Assembly: GCF_020379485.1 (NCBI RefSeq)
Contig: NC_063448.1
Coordinates: 20,979,726-21,043,725, forward strand
Length of the DNA stretch: 64,000 nucleotides
Source of the DNA: Brassica napus
Lineage: Eukaryota > Streptophyta > Magnoliopsida > Brassicales > Brassicaceae
Reading direction: 5' to 3'
Below the pieces are notes generated by a model. It saw nothing but the letters and a program-made list of their open reading frames with translations, searched no databases and was not told where the DNA came from. The first letter of the stretch is position 1. Each line of letters opens with the position of its first letter. The translations under genes were made by a program, and so were the position numbers. Positions 22,134 through 33,817 of this stretch are shown one piece after another.

Positions 22134-23588
22134 GATTCAGATCCGATCGATCTAAAAGACCTGAGGAATAGAGACGAGATTCGTGAAACGAGGCGAGACC
22201 GAGAAAAGGAGACTCCAAACTCAAAAGACTAGTTTTAAGTTTTAACCGGATTCGCAAACCAAATCTTAAACCGAATTGACAAACCAAATCGAAACCAACT
22301 TCTTCGGTTCTGTATTGGTTACTTGCTTACATGAAGGCAGAGTGTTATCTCATTATCTACGTGTCAATTGTCACTTTGCAGCATATTGCAAGGAATGTGT
22401 ACGCTCCTCGATCTTACTTTCTTAACCTTATCCGCACAAACCCTTTTGTTTTGTATACACAAGTTCGGTCGGTCACATTTGTCAATGGCAACAATCTATG
22501 TGGGTAGGTTGATGCGAGCATGAAGCTCTTTGCCTTTAATCCAGCTTAAGAGATAATGGCTCACATTTAGCTCTCCATATCATCATTTTATCATCCTTAT
22601 TAACGCCATAATAGTTAAATCGCTTTCGTTTATCATGGATTTTGCTTCTAAGCTACCAAGGAGGACTCGAGCTCCTGAGGACCCCCAAAAAAATCTCAAA
22701 TAAACCCAAGATTTTGATTTCTCTGAGACGGAAAGTAATCAGCATTTCTAATGATGGATATATAATATGTCACTATACAAATCCACGATGAACAAACCAA
22801 TCATCAATAAAACATAACTCAAATTTTATTCAAAACCATTACTAAACAGAAGTTGCAATAAACAGATTCGTTTACAAAAAAGTCAATGATACAGCAGCAC
22901 TTTTATTTTGGTCGGGAAAAATAAAAATTTTAGGTGCGAAATCAAAAGAGAAGCCGAGAAACAAACAATGGGAACCGTTGCAACAAAAGGAAGTAGAAGA
23001 TGATTGAATCAGAAAGAAGCTCATTTGAAAAGTCACTCAGTCTGAGTATCCGGAAGATTCGGCATAGCAGAGTTACAAAGCTGCTGCACCATGAAACATT
23101 CCAAAGGATACAACAGACTGATCTTAAGTACCTGCTATATCTCATCATCTTCATCATCTATATACTCCCAGAATGAATAAAACAAACACACAGTAATACA
23201 CTAACTCTAATCTCTAAGTCTCTACATCCCCAAATCATAGATCCAGAAATCTTAAATGTTCATGAAAGCTAAGAATGGGACAAAGAACGCGGAATCCTAA
23301 TTTATTAGTTATAAGAATCTACTCATGAGATCGCCATGAGCATTGCGGATTATACAGCTAAGAGGTGTCTTCGTGAATCGGGGACGACGGCGGAAAGAGA
23401 GGCAGGAATTTTTATATTTTCAGAGACCATTGTGGTTCTCTATAACGAGCGGACAAGTATATAAACCCTATTCTTTATACCAAACCAAACCGAAATGTTT
23501 ATAATCTCCGGTACGGTGTTTTAATTGACGTTGGTCACATGTTATGAATATATTTCTGCAAAAATAACTCGAAAATTTTAACTTGATG
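22134..23588. other. Intergenic; possible small transcription unit on the minus strand
   Basis: No firm gene. On the minus strand a TATA-like tttatata (about 23455) precedes a short frame starting MVSENIKIPASLSAVVPD (ATG near 23427, 22 codons). Further down, a possible acceptor (atatagcag, about 23127) opens VLKISLLYPLECFMVQQL, which continues for 13 more codons to a stop near 23033. They may be exons of an unknown small gene or a noncoding transcript. I do not recognise either peptide. Confidence 0.3.
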
Positions 23589-24859
23589 AGTGGGAACCGA
23601 AATTCGCACTGTCGATTTCCGTTTAAATTAGGAAAGTAGGAGAACTCTAATTTCCCAGAGGTCCCGGATATCTGCTAATACCACACGCCAAGCAATCAGA
23701 ACACGAAACGAGAACAGTAATAAAATAAGAAATCGAAAAAAAGAGCAAGATAGTTCTTATTCCGAATCTGCGTTTGAGCGTTTACAACAAGGTAAGTGCC
23801 TGCGCAACGAGAGCTGTCGGCGAGATTCCTAGTTCTAAAACCCTAAGACGGCAAAAACCTAATTGAGTCGCAGCTCGAATAACAAAAACGGAAAATTGCC
23901 TAAAATCGCTCTCAGTGCTAAGTTTGCTGTGAAAAAAGTCTTCTTTGTGCCTCTCGCCTAGGACTCCTTTATATACTCGCTCCTAGTTCGGTTTACGCTT
24001 TTTCCTCTTCTGCCCTTAAGCCGTCATAACTTAAAAATGGAGATATTCCGTTTTCCCCATTTTTCTAATTATCTTCGAATACTTCGTACTTATCCGCGGA
24101 AACTTGACATTTATCTTTCCTTGCGAACCAAGCATAAACCGTCCTACGGTTAATGGGCTTTTGGTTAAGAAATCGTAAGTGGGTTTCGAGTCACGTCTTA
24201 GGTCTCTTTGGGACGTTGTTTGACTCGAAACGTTTATTACGGCTTCTTTCGATAAAAACGAACTTTCCGCGGTTTTTATCGTAAAGTTCGATTGATGACT
24301 TCAAATGACGAGAAACATGAAATGAGTTGGCTACGGTCTTCGGGAGATAGCATTAAAGAGTAGACGAGAATGCATGGATTCGTGTCGTATCGATTTTTAA
24401 GAAAGCACAGACGCTACGTAGTGACCGAGCCGTGTACGTGCTCGGTCACTGCGTAGCGACCGAGCTAACCGAGCTTCGGTGAGAACTCGGTCGCTACGTA
24501 GCGACCGAGCCGTGTACGTGCTCGGTCACTGCGTAGCGACCGAGCTAACCGAGCTTCGGTGAGAGCTCGATCGCTACGTAGCGACCGAGCCGTGTACGTG
24601 CTCGGTCGCTACGTAGCGACCAAGCCGTGTACGTGCTTGGTCGCTACGTAGCAACAGAGCTTCGGGGAGAGCTCGGTCGCTACGTAGCGACCAGCTTTTG
24701 CGCTGGTTGCTACGCGGCAACCTTGTTCGAGTTTTTCTCCGCAAGATTCTTCGTAAAAATAAATCTTTTTCTAAGATTTATTTTTCGTAAAAACGTTCAA
24801 GTCCAATTTTTACGGACTTTCATACATTGATTCCGTCGTGACCGATTTTGACCCCAACA
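23589..24859 (-). repeat. 3' LTR of the LARD-like element
   Basis: About 1.27 kb; on the plus strand it runs from (ag)TGGGAACCG to GACCCCAACA. It contains the palindromic array A and, on the minus strand, a TATA box and a U5-like region. The first two bases at 23589 are AG instead of the expected TG. Confidence 0.75.
24411..24722. repeat. Palindromic repeat array A (in the LTR)
   Basis: About eight units built on the self-complementary core GGTCGCTACGTAGCGACC (18 bp); the best units extend to a 26-bp perfect palindrome from GCTCGG to CCGAGC. Spacers are short (cgtgtacgt, taaccgagcttcggtgag). A higher-order repeat of about 114 bp is visible (24420-24534 and 24534-24648). The last units decay to gaccagcttttgcgctggt and ggttgctacgcggcaacc, themselves hairpins. 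Confidence 0.9.
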
Positions 24860-27800
24860 GTTAGCCCCCAGCTCGTTAGAACCATGAGCTTCTAGCGTGA
24901 GGTTTTAGCGAGTGGCTTGGCAAGTTAGGTGAGTTAGGTGAAATTAATGGTCGAAAAGGTTCGTGGTAAGTGGTCTTCTCGCTCTTCTAAGAGTAGAACG
25001 CGATAAGATTGGGGATGCGCCTTATGACGGCTGCCTACGTACCCTTGTTGAAGGGATCAAGCCATTCCTAGTTCGTCTTGGAGTTAAGGTTCTTATGACT
25101 TGTTTTCCAGCGAGACCTTTACGGTCTAGTTTTTATGTAGCGGTTATCAGGCGTGTTGCTGCCGATGGCATTTTATATGGGTGTAGAAGGAAGACTACGA
25201 GTTGTCATCTCGTAATCTAACTCTGTGTGAACTGCTTATTCCGTGATCTGTTTCGAGAGTTTTCCGCAGTGTGTAAATCTTGCGGGATTTCTGAAGACGC
25301 TGGAATATTGGCAAAGAGACAAATTTTGGGATCTCGTATCAAGGTTTTTGATACTATGCCTAGAGATGTTAGAGACTAGTGCGTTGGGTTTAGGGCAAGA
25401 CCTAGGTTTACTCCTGGTTTTAGACGGTGCGATGACTAATTCGACTTACGTATCCCGTTTCAGTTTCATCCTGATTCCATACCGATTTAAAGTCCGCGAT
25501 AGGTTCTCGGCTTATACGACTTGTATGGTTGGAACCGAGCATCTCTCCAAGGACAATTTTTAAGTCTCTTGGAAGTGCTGACCAATAATTTTGGGTTTCT
25601 TTTATAGCGCTATTATCCTTGTGTCGGATGTACGAGAGTCATCTCCACGAGATGGCTAAGTCTGTTTAGGATGTTAAGAGTTCGTTATGATCAGCAACAA
25701 ACTTAATGGTAAAAAAATACCGTTTCGAGTCTTCGCGAAGGATATGTTTTGAGAAGATGTTAGTGCGTATGACTGTCTGGTCTTCCAAGAAAGTGTTTTT
25801 ATCGAGGAAGGAAATTTCGTCGAAGAACAAATCTTCAGGTGTCTGCGACGTCTCGCGAGGGTGAAGATTTGTTATTCTTTCGTATGCCGCGTTTCGTGCT
25901 TGAAATGTTCGCGGGCTTGAAGATGTTTTGCGATGTTGCAAGGGTTTAGTCTTAGCCCTGCGTTTGAGAAACGTTCTTGTTTGACTACAGATGTTCGCAG
26001 CCAAAATTGTTGTTCCTGTTTGGATGCTAATAATTTGATTTGCGATCGAGGAATTAGGACTGAGGTGTCGCGTAAATTTTTCCATGGGAAGAAGCGTTTT
26101 CCTTCATAGTGCTTTGTGAAGTGTTGGCTTTCCGAGATCTATTTTGTGCATTTTTGAGGATGTTTCGTATAGCTCTAGAAGCTTTGTTACGAATTTTTCC
26201 TTACATGCCGCGTATTATGGGTAAAACGTTGCGGGCTTAAAGTGAATTGTGGAGCGTATTGAACTCGGTCAATTTTTGAAAAGTTTAGATCTTCCTTTAA
26301 CCATTTGGTTGTTATGACTGAGTTTCGTTACGAAGAATTTATCATATGACTTCCGACTGTAGGCTATACGATAATTATTCTCTTAATAGTCACACGACGT
26401 TTTTAGACAAATCGTAGATTATCGTTTAGCCGTTAAGTGATGGAGCTATGGTTTCTCAAATAGTTTGGCTTGGCGTGAGGGATGTGTTCACTCAGATAGC
26501 CAAGGATGTTGTCGGTCAAGGATTAGACCATGGTACTTTAACATTTAAGGTCATGTTAGTTTACAATCGTCCTTAAAGGGGATGGCAAATATTGGTTTGG
26601 ACCTTTAGTGGAAGGCGTAATTGACCGAGGGCCAAAGAGAGCTTGTTGAGATTGATAGGCCAAGTTTGCCGGGGTTATACATGCTATTATGGTCGATAGT
26701 CGTAGAAAATGATTCTCCGCTCTAGGTTTCAGTTATACGACGAATATTTCGTACAATGTGACCTATAGTCTTATGAAAATTGAATCTTTTTTGCTTGAGG
26801 AAGACGAAGCCCAAGAGGTTTGCTACATAACCAGTGTGGAGTCAGTGGCGGGACGACTGCCTTCTCGGATGTGACCGAGGGAAAAGAAAAGAAGAAGCCA
26901 GCGAGCCGCATGGTTCTTCATAAAGCCTGTTATGTTAACTTTAGAAAGTTTCTTCGTAAGACTTGGTCTAATTGTACGAAGGATTTTTCGCGTAAGTAAC
27001 GGGGGCCAATTTTACGAAGGTTGTAGATCGGTGATATGTAAACATATGTTAACGTAGCGTTGTTTCTGTGGGTTTCACGAGAAACTTTTCTGCTGTGATT
27101 TCAATCCTAGGTGAAAGTTGCTTGGAGTTACTCATGGAGTGTTACCGAAGTTTATTTCATTACGATCTAGTCGCAGAACGTTTTTCATAGGTTTTATGAA
27201 AGGATTCTCATGACACATTCGTTTCTGGAACAAATTGGTCGACCAGGGGTGGATCTAGCCACCATCGGGAGGAAAGCATCTCTTTGTGCACGATGCTACA
27301 TCTATTCTCGAGTTTTCTTCGTCACAAATGTTTTCGATGCTTTTCCGTGACTCACTTGGTACAACGGAAATTGAAAGAAATGCTTTGGTGATTGAAGATT
27401 TCTCGTAGAAATTTTTAAACGAAACTGGCTTTCTAAAACTGGAAAGGGCTTCAAAACTTTGGCTAATCGTCGAGTTTCAGTTTGATATTGGTATATGTTT
27501 TCTGTACGCATGATTGCGACAAGAAATGATGTATAGTCTTTGAGATTATCTTCATGATCGTCTCGATATGTTGCTAGCGTTTAGACGAATTTTAGATTGT
27601 CGTTTGCCTATTTGAGACGATTTGCTTTGACAGAATCGTTTTCTTGACGATTTGCAAAAGTTTTTGAAGTTTGGGAGTATTCGAGTATAGTATACGTACC
27701 TACTCCCCCTTTTTTTTTACGAAAGAAACAGTTGAACCGATACTTTGAAGGGTTGTGTACGTTTCTTCTTCTAAGGTTTGAAATGATCAATAATCCTGGA

Positions 27801-28599
27801 CGATTTAAAGACGACGCTTGGACTGTGATTTGGTTTGTTTCCACTTTGACGACTTGGAATATGTCGGTTCCGAGAAAATTGTTAGAAACGAATCGGTTTT
27901 AAGACGACGTTCATGTCTCTCGTTTTTTCTCTCTTTAGGAAGCGAGCTTGATATGCGTGGCGATCGTTTCTCGATTTTCGGAGAGTTTAGATCGGTTTGC
28001 AAGATCTGGCTGAACAGTTATGGAACAATATATCGAGACAAGAAAAATCGCCTAAGACTTAGTTCGCTATACTATCCACCTAGGTTTTACGTTCCCTGAA
28101 GTTCTATGGCAGTCCCAAAGGCGTTTTCATTTCTAGTAATTTCCTATGAAAATTCCAAGTCTAATTTCAAAAATTTCAAGCCGGAAATACCTTAGTTCTC
28201 TCGAAGACGCAGTTTTGTCTCTTCTCACTTTTGCTTGCTTATTTCCCCTTCCTCTTCTGGTGTATGTTCGCCATTTTCGATATTGGTCTTTATCCAATAA
28301 ACTTGACATTTATCTTTCGAACTTGGCTGTTATCTTCTCCTTACATACGACGTCAATTTTTATAAAAAAGGTTCAACGTAATCGTATAGTTGAGACGACT
28401 AAGGTGTTAAGTAAACCCTTGCCGTTTTATACGATTAATCTGAATCCAAGCGAGAAAACAAGTCTTTGCGGTTTTTTTTTTATCGTAAAGTTTCAATGGT
28501 AACTCCAATAAAGACGAAACAAGAGACGTTTCGGTCGAGATTTGAAGGAGAACACAAAGATTGAGGTAAGGACGAGTAGGAACAAGCGAAGGAGTTTAG

Positions 28600-29280
28600 A
28601 CGAGTCTTACTTGTTTTTGTCGTAAAATCTCAACGGAAACTCCGATTGAGACGTAACGAAAAGCGTTTCGATGAGGATTCAAAAGAGAACCTAAAGGAGG
28701 ACCTTTCTGAGGCCTGACAGGTCGCTATGTAGCGAGTGAAGGTCTGACAGGTCGCTACGTAGCGATTGGAAGCAAGCCAAGAAGAGTCCTACTTATTTTC
28801 GTCGTAAAATCTCAACGGAAACTCCGATTGAGACGAAACAAAAAGCGTTTCGATGAGGATTCAAAAGAGAACCCAAAGGAGGACCTTTCTGAGGCCTGAC
28901 AGGTCGCTATGTAGCGAGTGAAGGTCTGACAAGTCGCTACGTAGCGAGTGGAAGCAAGCCAAGAAGAGTCCTACTTGTTTTCGTCGTAAAATCTCAAAGG
29001 AAACTCCGATTGAGACGAAACAAAAAGCGTTTCAATGAGGATTCAAAAGAGAACCTAAAGGAGGACCTTTATGAAGCCTGACAGGTCGCTATGTAGCGAG
29101 TGAAGGTCTGACAGGTCGCTACGTAGCGAGTGGAAGCAAGCCAAGAAGAGTCCTACTTGTTTTCGTCGTAAAATCTCAACGGAAACTCCGATTGAGACGA
29201 AACGAATAGCGTTTCGATGAGGATTCAAACGAGAACGCAAAGGAGGACCTTTCTGAGGCCTTGCAGGTCGCTACGTAGCG
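28600..29280. repeat. ~182-bp tandem repeat, about four copies
   Basis: The marker 'cgtaaaatctcaa' starts at 28621, 28803, 28984 and 29167, giving periods of 182, 181 and 183. Each unit also carries two palindrome-core variants (gacaggtcgctatgtagcgag, gacaggtcgctacgtagcga) and 'aggaggacctt'. The copies are near-identical, so the amplification is recent. Confidence 0.9.
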
Positions 29281-29289
29281 AGTGGAGAG

Positions 29290-29645
29290 TTGACATGAGC
29301 TCGGTCGCTACGTAGCGACCGAGCCGTGTGCGTGTTCGGTCGCTACGTAACAACCGAGCTGTGTGCGTGCTCGGTCGCTACGTAGCGACCGAGATGTGTG
29401 AAGGCGTCGCTACGTAGCGACCGAGCTGTGTGCGTGCTCCGTCGCTACGTAGTGACCGAGCTGTATGCGTGCTCGGTCGCTACGTAGCGACCGAGCTGTG
29501 TGCGTACTCGGTCGCTACGTAGCGACCGAGCCGTGTGCGTTCTCGGTCGCTACGTAGCGACCGAGCCTTGTGCGTGCTCGGTCGCTACGTAGCGACCGAG
29601 CTTGGCTAGAGCTTGATCGCTACGTAGCGACCGAGCTGTGTAATC
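29290..29645. repeat. Palindromic repeat array B (internal region)
   Basis: About ten units with a regular ~35-bp period: a 26-bp palindrome (GCTCGGTCGCTAC followed by its own complement) and a 9-bp spacer, most often tgtgtgcgt. Some units are damaged (gtaacaacc, gtagtgacc). Single further units lie at 30138-30162 and about 30180 in the 5' LTR. Confidence 0.92.
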
Positions 29646-29835
29646 GATTTGCTGCGCTTCTTTTTTCCGCGATTAACCTAGGGGTTTTCTGCGGTTTTTG
29701 GGAGAACAAGTTTTACCCTTCCAAAAAGTTTTCGGAAAACGTGTTTTGGTAAAACCCTTACGCATTGAAACTTCTTTAGCTCGGAAATTAGCCAAACTTA
29801 CGGGATTTGATAAAATTTATCATTTTCCTTTATGT

Positions 29836-30030
29836 TTAGACAGAGAAATCGCAAGCTCGTTTCGTAGCACTTCCTGTTGGCGAAAAGTCGCGGCTAGGTT
29901 TTTTTTTCGATTTTTTTTTAGGCACTATGGCGTTTGCGTAATCGTTGGCCATAGGCGCAGTGGCGGCTGGGGTTGTCTTACCAGCGTTGTTGCGAACTGC
30001 GATTTTGTCTTTCGTGTTTCCAGACATTGT
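29836..30030 (-). pseudogene. Gag N-terminal fragment of the LARD-like element
   Basis: About 60 nt inside the primer site, an ATG at 30028-30030 opens MSGNTKDKIAVRNNAGKTTP, then a Lys-rich stretch (VPKKKSKKKPSRDF), and stops after about 64 codons. Position and start fit a retrotransposon gag leader; no capsid domain or zinc knuckle follows. Other frames in the element show no recognised domain. Confidence 0.5.
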
Positions 30031-30089
30031 TTTGATCAAGTGGCTAAGAGTTAGATTGATCCGTACTCCCCCTCTTTCTAGCGCCAAAC

Positions 30090-30365
30090 TGTGGGAACAG
30101 TCAATGTTCTGATGTAAAGTCGGTTGTCGGTGAGAGCTCGGTCGCTACGTAGCGACCGAGCCATGTATGTGCACCGAAGCTCGCTCGCTACGTAGCGACC
30201 AGCTTTTGCGCTGGTTGCTACGCGGCAACCTTGTTCGAGTTTTTCTCCGCAAGATTCTTCGTAAAAATAAATCTTTTTCTAAGATTTATTTTTAGTAAAA
30301 ACGTTCAAGTCCGATTTTTACGGACTTTCAGACATTGATTCCGTCGTGACCGATTTTGACCCCAA
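30090..30365 (-). repeat. 5' LTR of the LARD-like element, internally deleted
   Basis: Only 276 bp remain of about 1.27 kb. On the plus strand it begins TGTGGGAACAG, then has an 18-bp segment (tcaatgttctgatgtaaa, 30101-30118) absent from the other LTR, then resumes LTR sequence to gaccccaa. The segment is the exact reverse complement of the DNA just outside the element at 30374-30391. Confidence 0.8.
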
Positions 30366-30521
30366 TTTCTTATTTTACATCAGAACATTGAATTTGTATA
30401 AAAATGAAAACTTTCGAATTTCTAGTAAGCTTAACCGGATAGATAAACATACAAAATCCTGGAAGAATTCTTGGTTTTACAATAACATGAGTGGAAACCG
30501 GGAAATTTAAATCCCGACTTA

Positions 30522-33372
30522 CTAAACTAAACCGATAACCAGAAGAACAAAAACCGAAACTCCAAACCCAAAACCAGCTCCGATTTTCTTCGACCCGGCG
30601 AACCAAACTCTGACGTCATCGATTACAGGCCCGCATAAAGAGCTCATATCATCAGTCCTCGTGTTGTAATAAACGCTGTAGAACGCAACTCTGGTTCGGT
30701 CAGCCTTGGCCGTGAAATTCAAACCGACCTTCTCGAAAGTGGAGTTTGCTTGCGCCATGTAGTGAAAGTTCTGCGCCTGATCTCCTGCGAATGTCATTAT
30801 AGCTAATGGCTCCTTGCATTTATCACCTGCGTGGCCGAGGGAGAAGGATAATAAGTATGGCTTATCTGCTTTGGTCTCGACCATTTGCGAAATAATCCCT
30901 TCTTTCCCTGAGAGAAGCTCCACGGCTCGTTTGCCCCCTGGAACAGAGAAGTGATCCGAGTCCACGAACCGGACCGCCCGGTTCGATTCAACAGTCCAAC
31001 CCGGAAGAGACGAAGTTTCTTCGTCGAGATTCGTTGGCAGTAAGACACCAAGTGACGTGTTCCTGAACATCCATGGACCTTCTTCAAAATCTCCATTTAT
31101 AACAGCGTTATCTGCAAATGTTTTAAGTAAAGGCGAAAATTATCAATCGCAGAACTTGGGGTCCATAATAAACAAAACAAATAAATTCGAGCTTAAAAGG
31201 AAAATGGGTAAGGTTTCTTTGGTGTAGGTAAAAGTGAACAATTTGAAAACTTAAGTGACAAAATAGTAAATATAGAGAAACTAAGGATTAATTTTGGTAA
31301 AAAAGATAGAGTTTACCTTTGGGCTTTTCAGGAGTGAAGAGCTTCTTGATAGCAATGTCGTCAATAATGGGCCCACAAGTGGGGTCATCCTCCATGCCAG
31401 GGTTCTTGAAAACCAACCGAACATGATCCTCTTCGGCTTCAAACGCCCACGCGTATGGGTCCCACCCCTGAACGTTGTACAGGGTCTGCAAATCCACATC
31501 TCGTGACGCTAACGTGTCACCCTCGTTTGCGTTCACTGACGCCACCGACACGTTTATGGACTCGAGCTGAGCGCACGTGCGAGCGGCGCTGAACGTGACT
31601 GAATAGACAAAACCTTTCTCCACAGTCAGTTCTTGGCTGATCTCTGCGTCGTTGCCTAATCGTACGGCGTGACGGCCTTGTGGGACGATGAGGATCATCC
31701 CTCCTTGTTTCTGACCGGAGTTGATTAGCTCCACCGTGCCGTTGGATTTCCAGCTTGGAATCTCGCCGGGGCCATCAACTGCTCCGTCGTCAGGGAAGCC
31801 ACTTGACGGTGACGTTTCGAAGTCGCCGTTTATCACCAAACCTATAATAACAGTTTTATTACAGATAAATCAGTAATTAGTTTAAACTGGAATATCTGAT
31901 CAGTAGCACAGACAAAATCTGCGCAAAATGCCAAACTATCACGTTCAAGTTTGTTTTAAAGTTTAGCTAGCTGTGTGAAAAGAGACATCTTTTTTGTCTT
32001 TCTCAAATTGATAGCCGATTAGACATAACACTTTAATTTACTCGAGAGTTGATGATAGGAACATGAAAATAAGGAGAAGACATGAGGCTCGAAACGTCTT
32101 ATACGAGCCCAGCCATAGGGCCCGTATCGTGTCTCGCTAAATGCTATAACTTGTGGGACCACACATTGTCTGACTTGGGTCTACCTATTTTCAAGACTCC
32201 TTTCGACTATATTACCAACAATATTTTATGTCTACACACAACAACAAAATCCCAATTTACTTCCCATTACTGATAGTGAAAAAAGAGACAAATGTAACTT
32301 TCGGTGGAAAAAATAAAGAAAGCGTGTTGAAAAACTCAAACAAGTGTTACGTGACTTGGGTTATTTATATGTCGTTTTATGCAGCACTCTGTCGTTTCAA
32401 CACTACATCCCAGAATACCACCTTTTATTGGGCGGGAACCCTTCCCCTTTTCTTATTGATTTTGCCATTTTTACAACTTGAAGTAGTACATTCAAGAACT
32501 TCAAACTTATATATCAATTTTACCTACAAATTAAAGACATCTAAACAAACTTCCTTTGATAAAGCATATCTTAAAATGTTAAAATCAACATTCTCACATA
32601 CACACAAAGAGTTTCCAAGACAGTTTATTTGTGGATGTGAATTAGAGAATAATCTTGTAAGCCTCGTCGAAGCACAAGGGCTTCTTTTCTAATTGGTTTG
32701 CCGCCGCCGAAAGCATGAATGGTTTACTTTATTATTAATTGACAATTAGATCCAGAACTTTCGTTTCTTTTCTAATGTGACGGATTGAATTAAAAATATC
32801 AGATTTCCCCAGAATATATGTATATTAATACTACTTGCTTAACTAGAACTGTAAAATGGTGGTCTTCTAGATAAAATGTTACTTCTTTACTGCTTTTACT
32901 CGACATCATAAGTTCTACTTTGACTTCTTATCTTAATCAGTACAGAAACTTTACTAAAAGCTTAGCAACAGTAAAGAAAAAAAAATTAAAGCAAAGTCCT
33001 AGAGCCTAAACTCTCTATTTTAGTTCCTTAGCTCCCTTCAATGTTTTTTTGCCTAAATCAATACTCTGAAAGTAATCTCTTTCAGTCAATATCCTTTGTT
33101 TTCGGGACAGAGAGATGAATCTGTTTGAGAAATGATAAATCGAATCTACTAAGCTAATTGAGTAAGTCATTCTTTGGAAACCCATTAACGATGTAAAAAG
33201 GAACCATCACACAAATACCGAAAAGAAAATCAAAAACAAAGGTAGGTGAAAGCGTACCATCTTCTACCAGAGGAGCCTTGTCGGTGGCGACGGCGACTGA
33301 GACGGCGAGGGATAGACTAAGAAGAAGCATGAAAATGGAACTCCATTTGCATCTATCGTTGTTCGGAGCCAT
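30522..33372 (-). CDS. DUF642 cell-wall protein, probably GPI-anchored
   Basis: Three minus-strand exons (33258-33372, 31317-31841, 30522-31111) with GT-AG introns of 1416 and 205 nt join into 409 aa. The N-terminus (WSSIFMLLLSLSLAVSVAVA) is a signal peptide. Two DUF642 modules follow, each opening with the family signature: GLVINGDFETSP (about residue 39) and NAVINGDFEEGPW (about 215), and each closing with CGPIIDDIAI or CGPVIDDVRVW. Paired Cys residues (ARTCAQL, DDPTCGP; GDKCKEP, SSLCGP) fit galactose-binding-like folds. The hydrophobic tail (GAGFGFGVSVFVLLVIGLV) after a small-residue region suggests a GPI signal. DUF642 proteins are plant-specific cell-wall proteins, some of which bind pectin methylesterase. 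It matches At1g29980 by position. A LINE sits about 445 bp upstream of the ATG and the LARD-like element about 155 bp downstream of the stop. Confidence 0.93.
31842..33257 (-). other. Long first intron of the DUF642 gene
   Basis: 1416 nt between the signal-peptide exon and the first DUF642 module. AT-rich; no coding or mobile element is supported. Open frames in it (for example 32228-32692 on the plus strand) have no recognisable domain. Confidence 0.7.
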
Positions 33373-33817
33373 TATCTCTCCGATTTTTCTTTCTTCTTTC
33401 TCACCCTCTAGTGTTCTCTCTTTTATCTCCCACTTCTTTCTCTTTCTATAAGTGTGAAACGAGAAAGTGTGTTTCTGTATGTTCTTTTCGGGCAGCGAGC
33501 AAAGACAGGGAAGGGTAGTGTCCTTTTATCCAAGATTCCGCACTCCTTGTCTTTCTTTCCCATTTTTTTTTGTATTTTGACATTTAATTTCCTTTATTCA
33601 AAGCTACTTACAGATATTTTAGACAACATGCACGCATAACAAAAAAAATTAAAGAAAACGGTAAGAAATGTTTCTTTTAACTCTATTATCTAAGTAAACT
33701 TTTGTAATTGTTATAAATATCAGAGACATGGTGGAATCATGGAACTAAAGAAATTAAAGAAAACTTAGATAATTTTATTCACATTTGCTTCTCTTTCTTT
33801 TTGTCGTTGGATGTGTA

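Larger units (their letters stand above)
23589..30365 (-). mobile_element. Non-autonomous LTR retrotransposon (LARD-like) rich in palindromic repeats
   Basis: Read on the minus strand: a partly deleted 5' LTR (30090-30365), a primer-site region (gtttggcgctagaaagaggg), a short gag-like start, about 5.2 kb with no reverse transcriptase or integrase, a polypurine tract (gctgggggctaac) and a full 3' LTR (23589-24859, TGTTGGGGTC...GGTTCCCA). The LTRs share about 190 bp (24668-24857 and 30176-30365) with only a few differences, so the insertion is fairly young. LTR promoter sequence (TATATAAAGGAG on the minus strand, about 23970) is present. It must borrow enzymes from an autonomous relative. It lies about 155 bp beyond the DUF642 stop codon. 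No target duplication is visible. Confidence 0.85.

Noticed and set aside
23588..23589. Target duplication of the LARD-like element
   Set aside because: The five bases left of 23589 and right of 30365 do not match, and the right LTR end lacks its terminal CA, so no duplication can be claimed.
24627..25563. Coding genes in the LARD-like element on the plus strand
   Set aside because: Short frames without domains, opposite to the element's own orientation, partly made of palindromic repeats.
29290..29645. CRISPR array
   Set aside because: Regular palindromic repeats with 9-bp spacers look similar, but the spacers are too short and nearly identical, there are no cas genes, and the surroundings are a plant LTR retrotransposon.
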